DNA from: an uncultured Pirellulaceae bacterium
GTDB lineage: Bacteria > Planctomycetota > Planctomycetia > Pirellulales > Pirellulaceae
Direction: 5' to 3'
Length of the DNA stretch: 64,000 nucleotides
Assembly (NCBI GenBank): GCA_905480545.1
Contig: CAJQQR010000052.1
Location: forward strand, 32,057-96,056
Shown one piece after another: positions 19,201 to 26,898 of this stretch. The notes beneath the pieces are model-generated. The model was not told where the DNA came from. It worked only from the letters and a program-made list of their open reading frames with translations, and did no database searches. Position 1 is the first letter of the stretch; every line of letters begins with the position of its first letter. The translations under genes and the position numbers were made by a program.

Positions 19201-20218
19201 TTACAAAGACCGCGAGACCTACGATCCGTATGAAGCGGAAAAAGAACGCAAGGGTGACCTCGACATCACCGAGGTCGGCAATGACATTGCGATGCCTTGG
19301 GAGCGAGATGGACGTGCATGGCACACCGCCGATTGCGTCGATCGAAATGGTTCACCCGTAAAATGGGATGGACGAATCGTTGCTCAGGTGGTCGAAAAGA
19401 TTCAGGAGCTGGGCGATTTTTCTGAAACGGATTGGAACAGTCGAAATGTGGTCGAAATTACCGGAAAAAAGAAGACGCTGGGTTGGTTCTTTCATGCGTT
19501 AACCGGTGAATCATGGCTTTTGAAGATGAAGTTCCGTGTTCGTCGAAATACTTTCAAGAAAGAGGATTTGCAGACGAGACTCCCTTTGATGACGCTAAAC
19601 CAGGTCGATGATATCCCGCTTTATGGCAATGATTCGCGGGTCAAATGCAAGAACTTGGCTGGGCCGTGGCAAGAGGTTGAAATCCGCGCCTTTACCCTGG
19701 AAGAATTAAATCGAACCGAGTTCTGGGATTTTCTCAAGGATGCCGTTAATGGCTTCGAATTCCACTCTGAAAAAGCTGAAGAGGATATCGAAAGCCACAT
19801 GCCGTGGAAGAAACTTGGGCGGCAATGGCATTATTCGACCAACGGTTTTTCGATTGGTGAAACTCGTAAATGGGATGAACAAATCCTCAATAGTCTGGAG
19901 GGCTTGATCAACCAGATTGGTGGGGAAATCGATTGGTCGTGGGACAACAAAGACCACGCGAAATTTATGCTGAAGGACTTTGACGGAATTTGGGGATCGA
20001 TCAATACCAAAACGGAAGACACCGTTCCGCTTGTACTTTATCATTCCAAAGATTTAATCACCCTGGACGAAATTTCAAAATTCGGCGCTTCTGTGGAATT
20101 GGATTCCGAAGATGATGAAAAGGATTACTTGAGAATTGACTTCAATTCCAAAGATCAGCTTGAGGACAAATCGTTGCAAGAATTCCTGGAAAAACACCTT
20201 TCCATGATTAAAGCCTAG
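13232..20218 (+). CDS. uvrA: Double-length fused UvrA (tandem UvrA-UvrA) with novel duplicated C-terminal module
   Basis: 2,328 residues, versus ~940 for ordinary UvrA, the damage-recognition ATPase of nucleotide excision repair. Copy 1 covers ~1-965 and copy 2 ~1000-1990. Each has two ABC ATPase sites (Walker A GVSGSGKSS twice, then GPSGSGKSS and GPSGCGKSS). Each also keeps the UvrB-binding insertion, the first zinc knuckles (CVKC...CLTC; CEKC...CEAC) and the C-terminal zinc finger (GGRCEACEGNG; GGRCEECTGNG). ABC signatures are LSGGEAQRIRLA, LSGGEAQRIKLA, LSNGEAQRIRLA and LSGGEAQRVKLA, so only the third deviates. A lysine-rich linker precedes the last ATPase. Residues ~2020-2328 form two related modules I do not recognise. 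It probably works as a covalent UvrA dimer. ATG 13232 follows GGATAGAAG. Confidence 0.93.
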   Translation: MPVSDIVIKGAREHNLQDVSVTLPRNQLICLTGVSGSGKSSLAFDTLYAEGQRRYIESLSSFARQFLGQMPKPDVDLISGLSPSISISQKSAGNNPRSTVGTITEIYDYLRVLFARVGSGHCPKCGDPITAQSRDEIIGRISRFEKNAKYMILSPIVRAQKGAHRDLFEDLLKQGFVRARVNGEVVALSEDHNLDRQLRHNIEVVIDRLVNKGNIRGRLSEAVDLALKIGKGNLIAMIENDDAPTGEDDIDAKKPSHSDAVFSADYACVKCGISFDPPTPQMFSFNSPQGMCLTCDGLGDLFSFDPELLIPDHTKSFKDGAIPLIGDWKEVGRWKRHIYEGVAESLERSQELPTDHMLETPWEQLDEELQQAWLYGTGDLHVTFTWRGGSSPMKYGGTFDGVIPDLMSKYQELKSKPAMRKYEEFMSNIRCPECDGERLSEQARSVKLKSGHKDFSQAPLLTLPEIVSLPVSDAAEFFSQIELDETRAFIATEALKEVRNRLGFLLNVGLEYLTLDRSAPTLSGGEAQRIRLAGQIGSGLVGVLYILDEPSIGLHARDNDRLISTLLKLRDMGNTVVVVEHDEDTMWASDHIIDFGPGPGIRGGEVVVEGSPADVIKSKRSLTGQFLNRTMTVPRREQSRGAKEGQYLRIHGAKHNNLKDVTAEIPLGSFVCITGVSGSGKSSLVNGILVEALRRDLNRGLGEPGEHDEITGLEYLDKLIAIDQSPIGRTPRSNPGTYIKVFDEIRSLFAQLPDSKKRGFKPGRFSFNVKGGRCEACEGNGANKLEMDFLADIWVTCQVCQGNRFNHETLQVKFKDHNIAEILDMEVGHALELFENIPKIYDKLLTVKNVGLDYLKIGQPSPTLSGGEAQRIKLARELVKKSTGQTLYLLDEPTTGLHFADIRLLVDVLQQFADAGNTVLVVEHNLDVIQTADWIIDIGPEGGSGGGNIVVAGPPEKVAECKESYTGRALKKYFEQKDTPPKVVSGKVKKQAKPKVDPSQFITVQGASQHNLRNVDTKIERDKMTVFCGPSGSGKSSLAMDTIYAEGQRRYVESLSSYARQFVNQMQKPNVENIEGLSPAIAIEQKNLGSTPRSTVGTVTEVYDYLRILMSRLGDYFCPDCDIPIGTQTVDQVVEKVEKHAEGTKLYLMAPMELNPQSDVENLFEDFQAAGFARVRIDGKTYSIDNPPSLDRRQKHRLEVVIDRVTISKKAHSRIAESIEAALAIGKGVLHVAICDDEIAEERWEVTKHSQHLACEKCERSFERLSPHNFSFNSQLGWCEACEGLGTQTGANPAALIDDPKLTLAKGAILLWQNVSNELGGKMIAAFGKATNFPVNKPIEDLTTRERRILFHGTGDQWFEVRKNADDQTFLFRFQYKGLYPAMDDAARTSPAFRRQLESFIDEVECTNCDGSRLRDDAGAMQFRGLTIGDICRLPLGKLIDTVKSWKLDSRDKKIAGEVLREVNNRLQFLVDVGLYYLTLSRTAASLSNGEAQRIRLASQLGSGLCGVLYVLDEPTIGLHPRDNTRLLKALHRLRDLGNTLLVVEHDKEVIESADEIIDFGPKAGVNGGQIVASGTMEQISKKRASVTGAYLTDKKAIWIPKTRRPGLKPFSNSTDRLARLAAKKENPKPKKKGPKKKKPFDPTLATSIDVIGAKQNNLKGINVSIPLETVTVITGPSGCGKSSLVNDILFRALARRLHRATQTVGNHDGLRGVQNINKVIRVDQTPLGNSPSSNPATYTGVFELIRILFSQLPESKVRGFSPRRFSFNVPGGRCEECTGNGQTCIEMHFLPDVWVRCETCEGSRYNEETLAVKYHGYTISDVLEMSCGEASQLFKNIPKIRRTIQTLCDVGLDYVRLGQSAPTLSGGEAQRVKLAAELARPDTGRTLYLLDEPTTGLHFSDLEKLMEVLHRLVDVGNTVVLIEHNLDVIKNADWVIDMGPEAGQDGGLVVATGTPEQIVEHAMAAKKKSSTLLRSFTGEALKSSLVTAHYKDRETYDPYEAEKERKGDLDITEVGNDIAMPWERDGRAWHTADCVDRNGSPVKWDGRIVAQVVEKIQELGDFSETDWNSRNVVEITGKKKTLGWFFHALTGESWLLKMKFRVRRNTFKKEDLQTRLPLMTLNQVDDIPLYGNDSRVKCKNLAGPWQEVEIRAFTLEELNRTEFWDFLKDAVNGFEFHSEKAEEDIESHMPWKKLGRQWHYSTNGFSIGETRKWDEQILNSLEGLINQIGGEIDWSWDNKDHAKFMLKDFDGIWGSINTKTEDTVPLVLYHSKDLITLDEISKFGASVELDSEDDEKDYLRIDFNSKDQLEDKSLQEFLEKHLSMIKA

Positions 20219-21172
20219 CGATTGATTGAATGACCGGCGATTGACTCATTAAACACATGACTCTCCCTTCGTGAAATCTTGAGGTAGGCCGCAAAAAGCA
20301 ACAAGATCGACGACGCGGGCGGGGGTTGATTTATGGCCATTCACGATTCGTCGAAATGACGTCCAGTTCCCAAGCGTTCCGGCAAATTGTCGGCCAACGA
20401 CATGGGCGGCGCTCGAAGAATCTTGACGGTGCGGCAGCCGCTGCAAAGTCCAATCTTGGATCCGATCAGATACCCGTCGGGTGGAAACCGTCACACCGAT
20501 TGCAGCCACGGAAAACGAAGATCGCCAATGCACTTGATCGCCAATGCACTTGATCGCGACGTGGATAACGTTTTTACACTTCCTGTTAACGATTTCGCGC
20601 AGCATCAGATTGCTACTGCGAGCACTTCGGCATGACCGAAATTGAACGTGACGGCCCGAATTTCAACGTGTCCTTTGTCGTCAGTCGGATGGACTTTGCT
20701 ATCACTTTAACGAACCCATTTCTGCCTAGCCGTTTCTCACTGCAAAGCTTGGCTGGCAATCCAGAGTCTCGGAATTCATCGACAGCCTCATCTAAAAAAA
20801 CTTTCTTGATCTGACCGATCCGCGTCATGAAATCCAACTGTTCGATCTGCGGAAAATGCAAAGGCAAATTGACGAATTGTGTTGATGAAGACGCCGTCTG
20901 CAAGAGCTGGGTGTTCCCCCAAATCGCAGCTCACCAAGAAGATCAGCCGATTTATGTCGAACAAAACGAAGGCATCTCAATCGATCGCTATCACCAAATC
21001 GTTCATGAAATGTTGCGTACCGATGACCAGTCCAACGCGGTCTTCTGCAACATCAGTATCGGCCATCGAAGAATTTGGCCGTTTAACGCTGGATTTCCAA
21101 GCATACAAACTTGCTGGATTCTTGCACTTTAATCAGACAAAATAGAGACTCTTCCTTCTGACACCACCGCTC
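20219..21172. other. Long intergenic stretch, probably decayed sequence
   Basis: 954 bases between uvrA and the cytochrome operon. Several open frames of 60-120 codons overlap on both strands, but none has a good start and family-like composition together. The minus strand from ~21120 to ~20640 reads for long stretches with only scattered stops, which suggests a decayed gene on one strand or the other; I could not name it. A 16-bp tandem duplication lies at 20521-20552. Confidence 0.45.
20521..20552. repeat. 16-bp exact tandem duplication
   Basis: ATCGCCAATGCACTTG occurs twice head to tail, followed by a further ATCGC. The unit is not a multiple of three and lies outside any supported gene. 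Confidence 0.95.
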
Positions 21173-24154
21173 ATGCGCTACTTCAATTCCATATTCACGC
21201 ATCCGTTGCAATTCCTTTTGCATTCGTTGCTGCTCCTCCTGCAGATCCATCTCTGCAAAATGACAGCGATTGGGGAAGATTCTTTTGAACGCCATGTTGC
21301 GCCGATTTTGATTAAACGATGCGTCGAATGTCACAATCAAACCGAATCAAGTGGCGGTTTGGATTTGACCAATAGAAAATCATTTCGTTCTGGCGGGGAT
21401 TCAGGTGAAGAACTTTTTAATCCTGTCGTGGAAGAAAACTACCTGATCGATCGTATTGTCAGCGGCGAAATGCCACCAGAAGAACGCGGAACTTCGAAAC
21501 GGTTGCCAGACTCAGAAATCGGTGAACTGAAGAAGTGGATTCGGGATGCAGCAACTTGGCCGGCTGACCGCGAACTGGATTTATACGAATTCACCAACGA
21601 AGTTCGAGGTGGCCGAGATTGGTGGAGTTTTCAGCCGATTCAAGCGTACCCAACTCCAGGATCCAGCCTGTCAAATTCCGCATTTCACAATCCCATCGAT
21701 GCATTTGTTTTTGACCAACACAAAAAAAACGGATTGAATTTTGCCCCCGTAGCATCGCGTGAACGAATTTTTCGGCGGGTGTCTTTTGATGTTGTTGGAT
21801 TGCCGCCCACGGCCGAAGACCTGGAGCAATTCGCCCACGACGAAACTCCAGATGCCTATTCGAAATTGGTAGATCGGCTTTTAAGTTCTCCACGATTTGG
21901 TGAACACGTTGGTCGGGACTGGCTAGATCTGGTTCGCTATGCAGATACAAACGGTTATGAGCGGGATGCTGAGAAAAAATTTGCGTGGAAGTACCGCGAC
22001 TACGTCATCGAATCTTTCAATTCCGACAAACCGTTCGACCAATTTATCATGCAACAACTGGCGGGCGATCAACTATCACCGCTTAAGGAAGAAAACATTG
22101 TTGCAACAACGATGTTGCGATTAGGCACATGGGACGACGAGCCCAATGATAAACTCGAATACAAATACGACCGACTTGAAGATCTAATTCATGTGACCTC
22201 AACGGCGTTTTTGGGTTTAACCGTAAAGTGTGCTCGTTGTCACGACCACAAATTTGATCCGATTCCTCAAATTGATTACTATCGCGCGGCAACCATCTTT
22301 TGGCCTGGTGACTTGATTGGCAATACCGATGAAAAGGTAAAGGGTTTTGACGCGTACGGTTGGACCGACCGGACAGCTTCACCGGATCCTGTTCGATTGC
22401 TTAAAAAAGGCAACCCCCGCGATCTTGGCGATGTCATCGAGCCTGGATTCCTTTCGGTGATCAAATTGCTGGATACGCCATTTGCATCACCATCGTCAAA
22501 CGACGTTGATTCTGGACGTAGGTTTGAATATGCGAATCGTTTGATCAACAACAAGAACCCGTTGGTCGCACGAGTGATCGCCAACCGAATTTGGCAGCAC
22601 TATTTCGGATACGGATTGGTTCGAAGCGTCAATAATTTTGGTTACAAGGGTGACTTGCCAACACACCCAAAATTACTTGATTGGTTGGCATCGGAATTAA
22701 TCCGGAACAATTGGAACATGAAACCCATCCACCGGTTGATTTTATTGTCGCGAACTTATCAACAAGATTCCGTGCATCCAGAAGCGAAAAGAATGTTTGC
22801 GGTCGACCCCTTAAACCAATTCCTTTGGCGGATGAATCGTAGACGATTGAAAGCAGAAGCGATCCGCGACACGTTTTTGGTATTGTCCGGCGACTTGAAT
22901 TTTCAAATGGGAGGCCGTGGGTTTACACCAGACGTTTCTGAAGAAGCACTGGAAGGGCTCTCTAAACAGGCGGGAGCATGGAGCGCCTCCACTTTCGATC
23001 AACAATCGCGTCGTGCCGCATACATGAACGTCAAGCGATCCTTAGTCCCGCCATTGATTGCAAATTTTGATTTTGCCGATTCAACACGACCATGCGGACA
23101 ACGCGATTTGACCATTGTTGCCCCACAAGCCCTTGCGCTCATGAACAATCATTTCGTTCATGAGCAAAGCTCGCGTTTTGCAGATCGGATTTCTAGTCAA
23201 TCACAAGATATTAAAGAAAGCGTTTCGACCGCAATGCGTTTTGCCCTTGGCCGCGAACCCTCGACAAACGAAATAAGAAATGCTGTCGAATTCGTTAAGG
23301 AACAAAAACAAACCTTTGAAATCACACGAAAAGCCGATCGACTTCTCAGTCAAGCTGCGAATTCAAAAAAAGCTCCCTTGGAGTTGCCAACCGAACGGAT
23401 GAAGCTTCATTTGGAAGCCGGAAAAAATTTGGTGATGGATGAAGCGAAAAAGATTTTACGATGGTCTGATAAAAAAAGGAACGTATTCGCTACACCTGCA
23501 AGTCAGCGCTTAGCACCAAATTTTCTATTAAATGCATTGGACCAACATCCAGCGGTTGAATTCAATGGCGTTGATCAGTTCCTGGAAATTAACGCGCAAG
23601 TATTGGAATCTGCTGAATTCACAATTGTCTTCGTCGGACACGACAATAACCAAACGGGGAGTCGCGAATTCTTTTCCAACTGGAATCGTAACGGGAATTC
23701 AACTTCCTCCGTTTTCCTCGGTTTGACAGATGGGCGTTCCGTTCGGTTTTCAGATCAGTTTCGTGCCGTGGGCCCCGTTGGCCAACGGCCATTTTTGATG
23801 TCGGCGGTTACCAGCAAAAGTCGACTTTCGCTGTATATCGGTCGCAATGAGATTGGACATCGCCGCACTGGACTGTCCGATCGCAAACTTGATACGAAAT
23901 ATGTTTTGGGAACGCAGGGGAACTTTGGTGCGGAATATTTAAAAGGTTGGCTCGCGGAAATCATCGTATATGATCGAGCATTATCAAAACGCGAACTTGA
24001 ATCTGTCTGGGGCGTGATGGAGGCTAAATATCCGTCAATCACTACCGAAAACAGCTCTACCCAAAAAGCCGTTGAACAGACTCCCGAAACGCTGGCTTTC
24101 GCTTCTTTTTGCCACGTGCTTTTCAATTCCAACGAATTGATTTTCGTTGACTAA
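21173..24154 (+). CDS. Secreted planctomycete cytochrome protein (PSCyt1-DUF1549-DUF1553) with inserted LamG domain
   Basis: 993 residues. A signal-like hydrophobic stretch (FLLHSLLLLLQIHLC) is followed by a cytochrome module with haem site CVECH (~50) and GEMPPEERG. DUF1549 follows (RIFRRVSFDVVGLPPT; DWLDLVRYADTNGYERD; CARCHDHKFDPI, a second CxxCH-like site, ~345). DUF1553 comes next (NRIWQHYFGYGLVRSVNNFG; RRRLKAEAIRD; ALALMNNHFV). A LamG/concanavalin-like domain (~765-960) sits inside DUF1553: the typical end, LAFASFCHVLFNSNELIFVD, resumes only after it. Such proteins are envelope proteins probably involved in redox or polysaccharide utilisation; substrates are unknown. The DUF1501 gene follows after 14 bases, forming the usual operon pair. 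Confidence 0.92.
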   Translation: MRYFNSIFTHPLQFLLHSLLLLLQIHLCKMTAIGEDSFERHVAPILIKRCVECHNQTESSGGLDLTNRKSFRSGGDSGEELFNPVVEENYLIDRIVSGEMPPEERGTSKRLPDSEIGELKKWIRDAATWPADRELDLYEFTNEVRGGRDWWSFQPIQAYPTPGSSLSNSAFHNPIDAFVFDQHKKNGLNFAPVASRERIFRRVSFDVVGLPPTAEDLEQFAHDETPDAYSKLVDRLLSSPRFGEHVGRDWLDLVRYADTNGYERDAEKKFAWKYRDYVIESFNSDKPFDQFIMQQLAGDQLSPLKEENIVATTMLRLGTWDDEPNDKLEYKYDRLEDLIHVTSTAFLGLTVKCARCHDHKFDPIPQIDYYRAATIFWPGDLIGNTDEKVKGFDAYGWTDRTASPDPVRLLKKGNPRDLGDVIEPGFLSVIKLLDTPFASPSSNDVDSGRRFEYANRLINNKNPLVARVIANRIWQHYFGYGLVRSVNNFGYKGDLPTHPKLLDWLASELIRNNWNMKPIHRLILLSRTYQQDSVHPEAKRMFAVDPLNQFLWRMNRRRLKAEAIRDTFLVLSGDLNFQMGGRGFTPDVSEEALEGLSKQAGAWSASTFDQQSRRAAYMNVKRSLVPPLIANFDFADSTRPCGQRDLTIVAPQALALMNNHFVHEQSSRFADRISSQSQDIKESVSTAMRFALGREPSTNEIRNAVEFVKEQKQTFEITRKADRLLSQAANSKKAPLELPTERMKLHLEAGKNLVMDEAKKILRWSDKKRNVFATPASQRLAPNFLLNALDQHPAVEFNGVDQFLEINAQVLESAEFTIVFVGHDNNQTGSREFFSNWNRNGNSTSSVFLGLTDGRSVRFSDQFRAVGPVGQRPFLMSAVTSKSRLSLYIGRNEIGHRRTGLSDRKLDTKYVLGTQGNFGAEYLKGWLAEIIVYDRALSKRELESVWGVMEAKYPSITTENSSTQKAVEQTPETLAFASFCHVLFNSNELIFVD

Positions 24155-24168
24155 AACAAGTAGGTGCT

Positions 24169-25641
24169 ATGAAACATCATCAGAAGAGATCAGCCAATCG
24201 ATATCCCTGTGGCATTTCTCGTCGCGAGGCGGTTTGGCAAATGGGATGCGGTTTTGCTGGACTGGCATTGGTTGATTTGCTCTCCGAGTCGAATTTCTTT
24301 GATGGCGTTGCCCATGCGGACGACCTGGAGACTTTGCAACCCCAATCGCCCACAAGACATTTCGACTCAAAAATCAAGTCTGTAATATTCTTGATGATGA
24401 ACGGTGCTCCATCGCAGGTCGATACATTTGATTACAAGCCGATGCTGCGAAAGTATTCAGGTAAAGAACTGCCAGCAGATAAAAACTTTATCAATTCAGG
24501 CGGACGAAAGATCGGATACTTAACTCCAGAATTTCGAAAATTTCGACGAGGTGGTGATTCTGGATTATTGATTTCTGATTATTTCCCCAACGTTCGACAA
24601 CACGCGGATAAGCTTGCCGTAATCAACTCTTGCCACACCGACAGTCATGCGCACGGGTCGGCGTTGGTTGCAATGAATACCGGCAGCGTCTTTATTGGAA
24701 GACCATCGCTTGGAAGTTGGTCGGTGTATGGCCTGGGAAGTGAAAATGAAAACCTGCCCGGCTATGTGGTGATCATGGATAAACGAGGAGGCCCGATTAG
24801 TGGTCAACCAAATTATTCAGCCGGTTTCATGCCGGCACAGTATCAGGGGACGTTATTTCGACCGACCGGGGATCCTGTTTTGGATTTGTCTGGCCCCGAG
24901 CACATGACCGCGAAAACACAGCTTCAGCAGCTTGAGTTCCTTAAAAAAATAAATCGGGCGCATGCCAAGTCACGGCAAAACGATGACCAACTATTAGCAA
25001 GGATCAAGAGCTATGAGTTAGCCTATCGGATGCAGTCAGAAGCACCTGAAGCTGTCTCGTTCGCTGATGAAACTCAAGAGACACTTGATCTCTACGGTGT
25101 TGGGAAAGAACCGACTGATGAATACGGGCGTAATTGCCTGATCGGTCGACGTTTGGTTGAGCGTGGCGTTCGCTTTGTCCAGCTATATTCCGGTGGCGGC
25201 CATTTGGAGGACACATGGGATGCACATGCGGGAATCGAATCCAACCATGGGAAGCATGCCGCAGAAGTTGATCAGCCAATCGCTGGTTTGTTAACCGATC
25301 TTGAGCGGAGAGGTTTATTGGACGAGACGCTCGTTGTTTGGGGTGGTGAATTCGGCCGGATGCCGTTTAGCGAAGGAAAAAATCAACCCGGGCGGAATCA
25401 CAACCCCTACGGTTTTACGATGTGGTTTGCCGGCGGTGGCGTGAAAGGTGGAATCAATTACGGCGCGACGGATGAACTTGGCTTTGCGGCGGTCGACAAC
25501 AAAGCCCATGTCCATGACATCCATGCCACGATCCTTCACTTACTCGGCTTGGATCACGAACGGTTGTCTTACTTTTACCAAGGAAGAAAAGAAACGTTGA
25601 CTGATGTACATGGGCAGGTTCTTCGCGGCGTTCTCGCGTAG
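24169..25641 (+). CDS. DUF1501 protein with Tat signal
   Basis: 490 residues. The N-terminus (SRREAVWQMGCGFAGLALV) is a twin-arginine signal, so it is exported folded. The body is DUF1501 from end to end: VIFLMMNGAPSQVDTFDYKP, HTDSHAHGSALVAMNTG, GGGHLEDTWDAH, VVWGGEFGRMPFSEG and GRNHNPYGFTMWFAGGGVKGG. The family is related to the alkaline phosphatase/sulfatase fold, and the conserved Asp/His residues of that fold are visible (VDTFD, TDSHAHG, GRNHNP). It is nearly always encoded beside DUF1553 cytochrome proteins, as here, and the two are presumably partners. The precise reaction is not known to me. Confidence 0.93.
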   Translation: MKHHQKRSANRYPCGISRREAVWQMGCGFAGLALVDLLSESNFFDGVAHADDLETLQPQSPTRHFDSKIKSVIFLMMNGAPSQVDTFDYKPMLRKYSGKELPADKNFINSGGRKIGYLTPEFRKFRRGGDSGLLISDYFPNVRQHADKLAVINSCHTDSHAHGSALVAMNTGSVFIGRPSLGSWSVYGLGSENENLPGYVVIMDKRGGPISGQPNYSAGFMPAQYQGTLFRPTGDPVLDLSGPEHMTAKTQLQQLEFLKKINRAHAKSRQNDDQLLARIKSYELAYRMQSEAPEAVSFADETQETLDLYGVGKEPTDEYGRNCLIGRRLVERGVRFVQLYSGGGHLEDTWDAHAGIESNHGKHAAEVDQPIAGLLTDLERRGLLDETLVVWGGEFGRMPFSEGKNQPGRNHNPYGFTMWFAGGGVKGGINYGATDELGFAAVDNKAHVHDIHATILHLLGLDHERLSYFYQGRKETLTDVHGQVLRGVLA

Positions 25642-25749
25642 CAGATTGACCAACGGTTCGATTCTCGGCAGAAACCCAAACGAACCTGAGGGGAACGTCC
25701 AGCGATTCGCCTTGCTCGCGGGGGATTGGTAAACTAGCAGTCGCCTTGG

Positions 25750-26622
25750 TTAGGTTCCGCAAAAATTGATCGCTTCCAAGACCTTTGCTGTCGATTTCGA
25801 TTTATTCAACACATAAAAATGCAGCCCGCAAACACCGTGCGTTTTGAGTTCATCAACTTGCTGCGTTGCAAATTCGATTCCGACATCCAATTGAGCTTCA
25901 TCCGAGTTCGCCGCATCCAATTGGCTTGTTAGACCAGATGGTAATTTGGAATCACACAATTTGGCGATTCGCTGAATCTGCTTCAGGCTAACAACCGGCA
26001 AGATTCCGGGAACGATGGGAACGTTAATTTGCCGATCGGCGCACAAATCCTGAAATCGAAAAAAGTCTTGGTTATCGTAGAACAACTGCGTAATGATAAT
26101 GTCGGCGCCAGCGTCGACTTTTCGCTTTAGGTTGTCCAGATCGATATCCATTGAAACGGCTTCGCGATGTTTCTCTGGATACCCCGCAACTGCGATTCCC
26201 AGCTGATTAAATTCAGACCGAATCAGCTCGACCAATTCATTGGCATATGAAAGTCCACCTGCATGCGATTGAAATTCGGTTTCACCCTGCGGCGGATCGC
26301 CACGGAGGGCAACGATGTAATCGACATTCCGATCACATGCTTTCTGCAGGTAAATCCGTAGTTGATCAACCGTCGAACCCACAACCGTTAAATGTGAAGC
26401 GACTGGAACATCAAAATCATTTTTTACTTTTGAAATAATGTCGAGGGTCTTGTCTTGTTCCGATCCACCTGCACCGTAAGTACAAGTCACATAGTCAGGA
26501 GAAAATTCCATCAACTTTTTGAGTTGCGAGTAAAGCTGTGTTTCGCCTTTTTCTGTTTTTGGCGGAAAAAGCTCAAACGATAAGCCGGTACGATCAGAGC
26601 GATAGTGATTAGTGAGTGTCAT
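25750..26622 (-). CDS. metF: Methylenetetrahydrofolate reductase
   Basis: 290 residues, the normal bacterial MetF length. The enzyme reduces 5,10-methylene-tetrahydrofolate to 5-methyl-tetrahydrofolate with FAD and NAD(P)H, feeding methionine synthesis. Visible family features are LSFELFPPKTEKGE (with the catalytic Glu), YVTCTYGAGGSEQDKT, VASHLTV, DYIVALRGDPP, and DAGADIIITQLFYDN with VPIVPGILPV. ATG at 26622. It is transcribed towards the DUF1501 gene and diverges from the asparagine synthetase gene. No SAM-responsive leader is recognisable upstream. Confidence 0.95.
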   Translation of the reverse strand: MTLTNHYRSDRTGLSFELFPPKTEKGETQLYSQLKKLMEFSPDYVTCTYGAGGSEQDKTLDIISKVKNDFDVPVASHLTVVGSTVDQLRIYLQKACDRNVDYIVALRGDPPQGETEFQSHAGGLSYANELVELIRSEFNQLGIAVAGYPEKHREAVSMDIDLDNLKRKVDAGADIIITQLFYDNQDFFRFQDLCADRQINVPIVPGILPVVSLKQIQRIAKLCDSKLPSGLTSQLDAANSDEAQLDVGIEFATQQVDELKTHGVCGLHFYVLNKSKSTAKVLEAINFCGT

Positions 26623-26898
26623 AGAGATTCAAAGAAAAAATTAGAACAACATCGATATTCTAGTTGGCAAACTAGATTTCAATAAGCGGCAAAACAGCGC
26701 CAAATGATTGATTTTCGAACAGCTTGCTAGGTAAACCGTAGCATTCTACCAATTATCAACGATTTCGTTTTTACGAAGCGGACTTTCAGAACCATTCGAA
26801 TCACCTGGAATAAATCGCGGTTTAGTTAAAGACGGTGGATTCACTCCGTTTTCACAAGTCCTATTTTCGGCAATCGTTTCTTTCCGAAAACTTTTGGC

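Noticed and set aside
20640..21120. Minus-strand decayed beta-ketoacyl synthase suggested by EDRVGLVIGT
   Set aside because: Only one short block resembles the family and the sequence around it does not follow the expected order.
20827..21132. Plus-strand frame with several cysteines (CSICGKCKGKLTNC) as a zinc protein
   Set aside because: No start signal, composition drifts after the first 20 residues, and the region looks decayed; not enough support.
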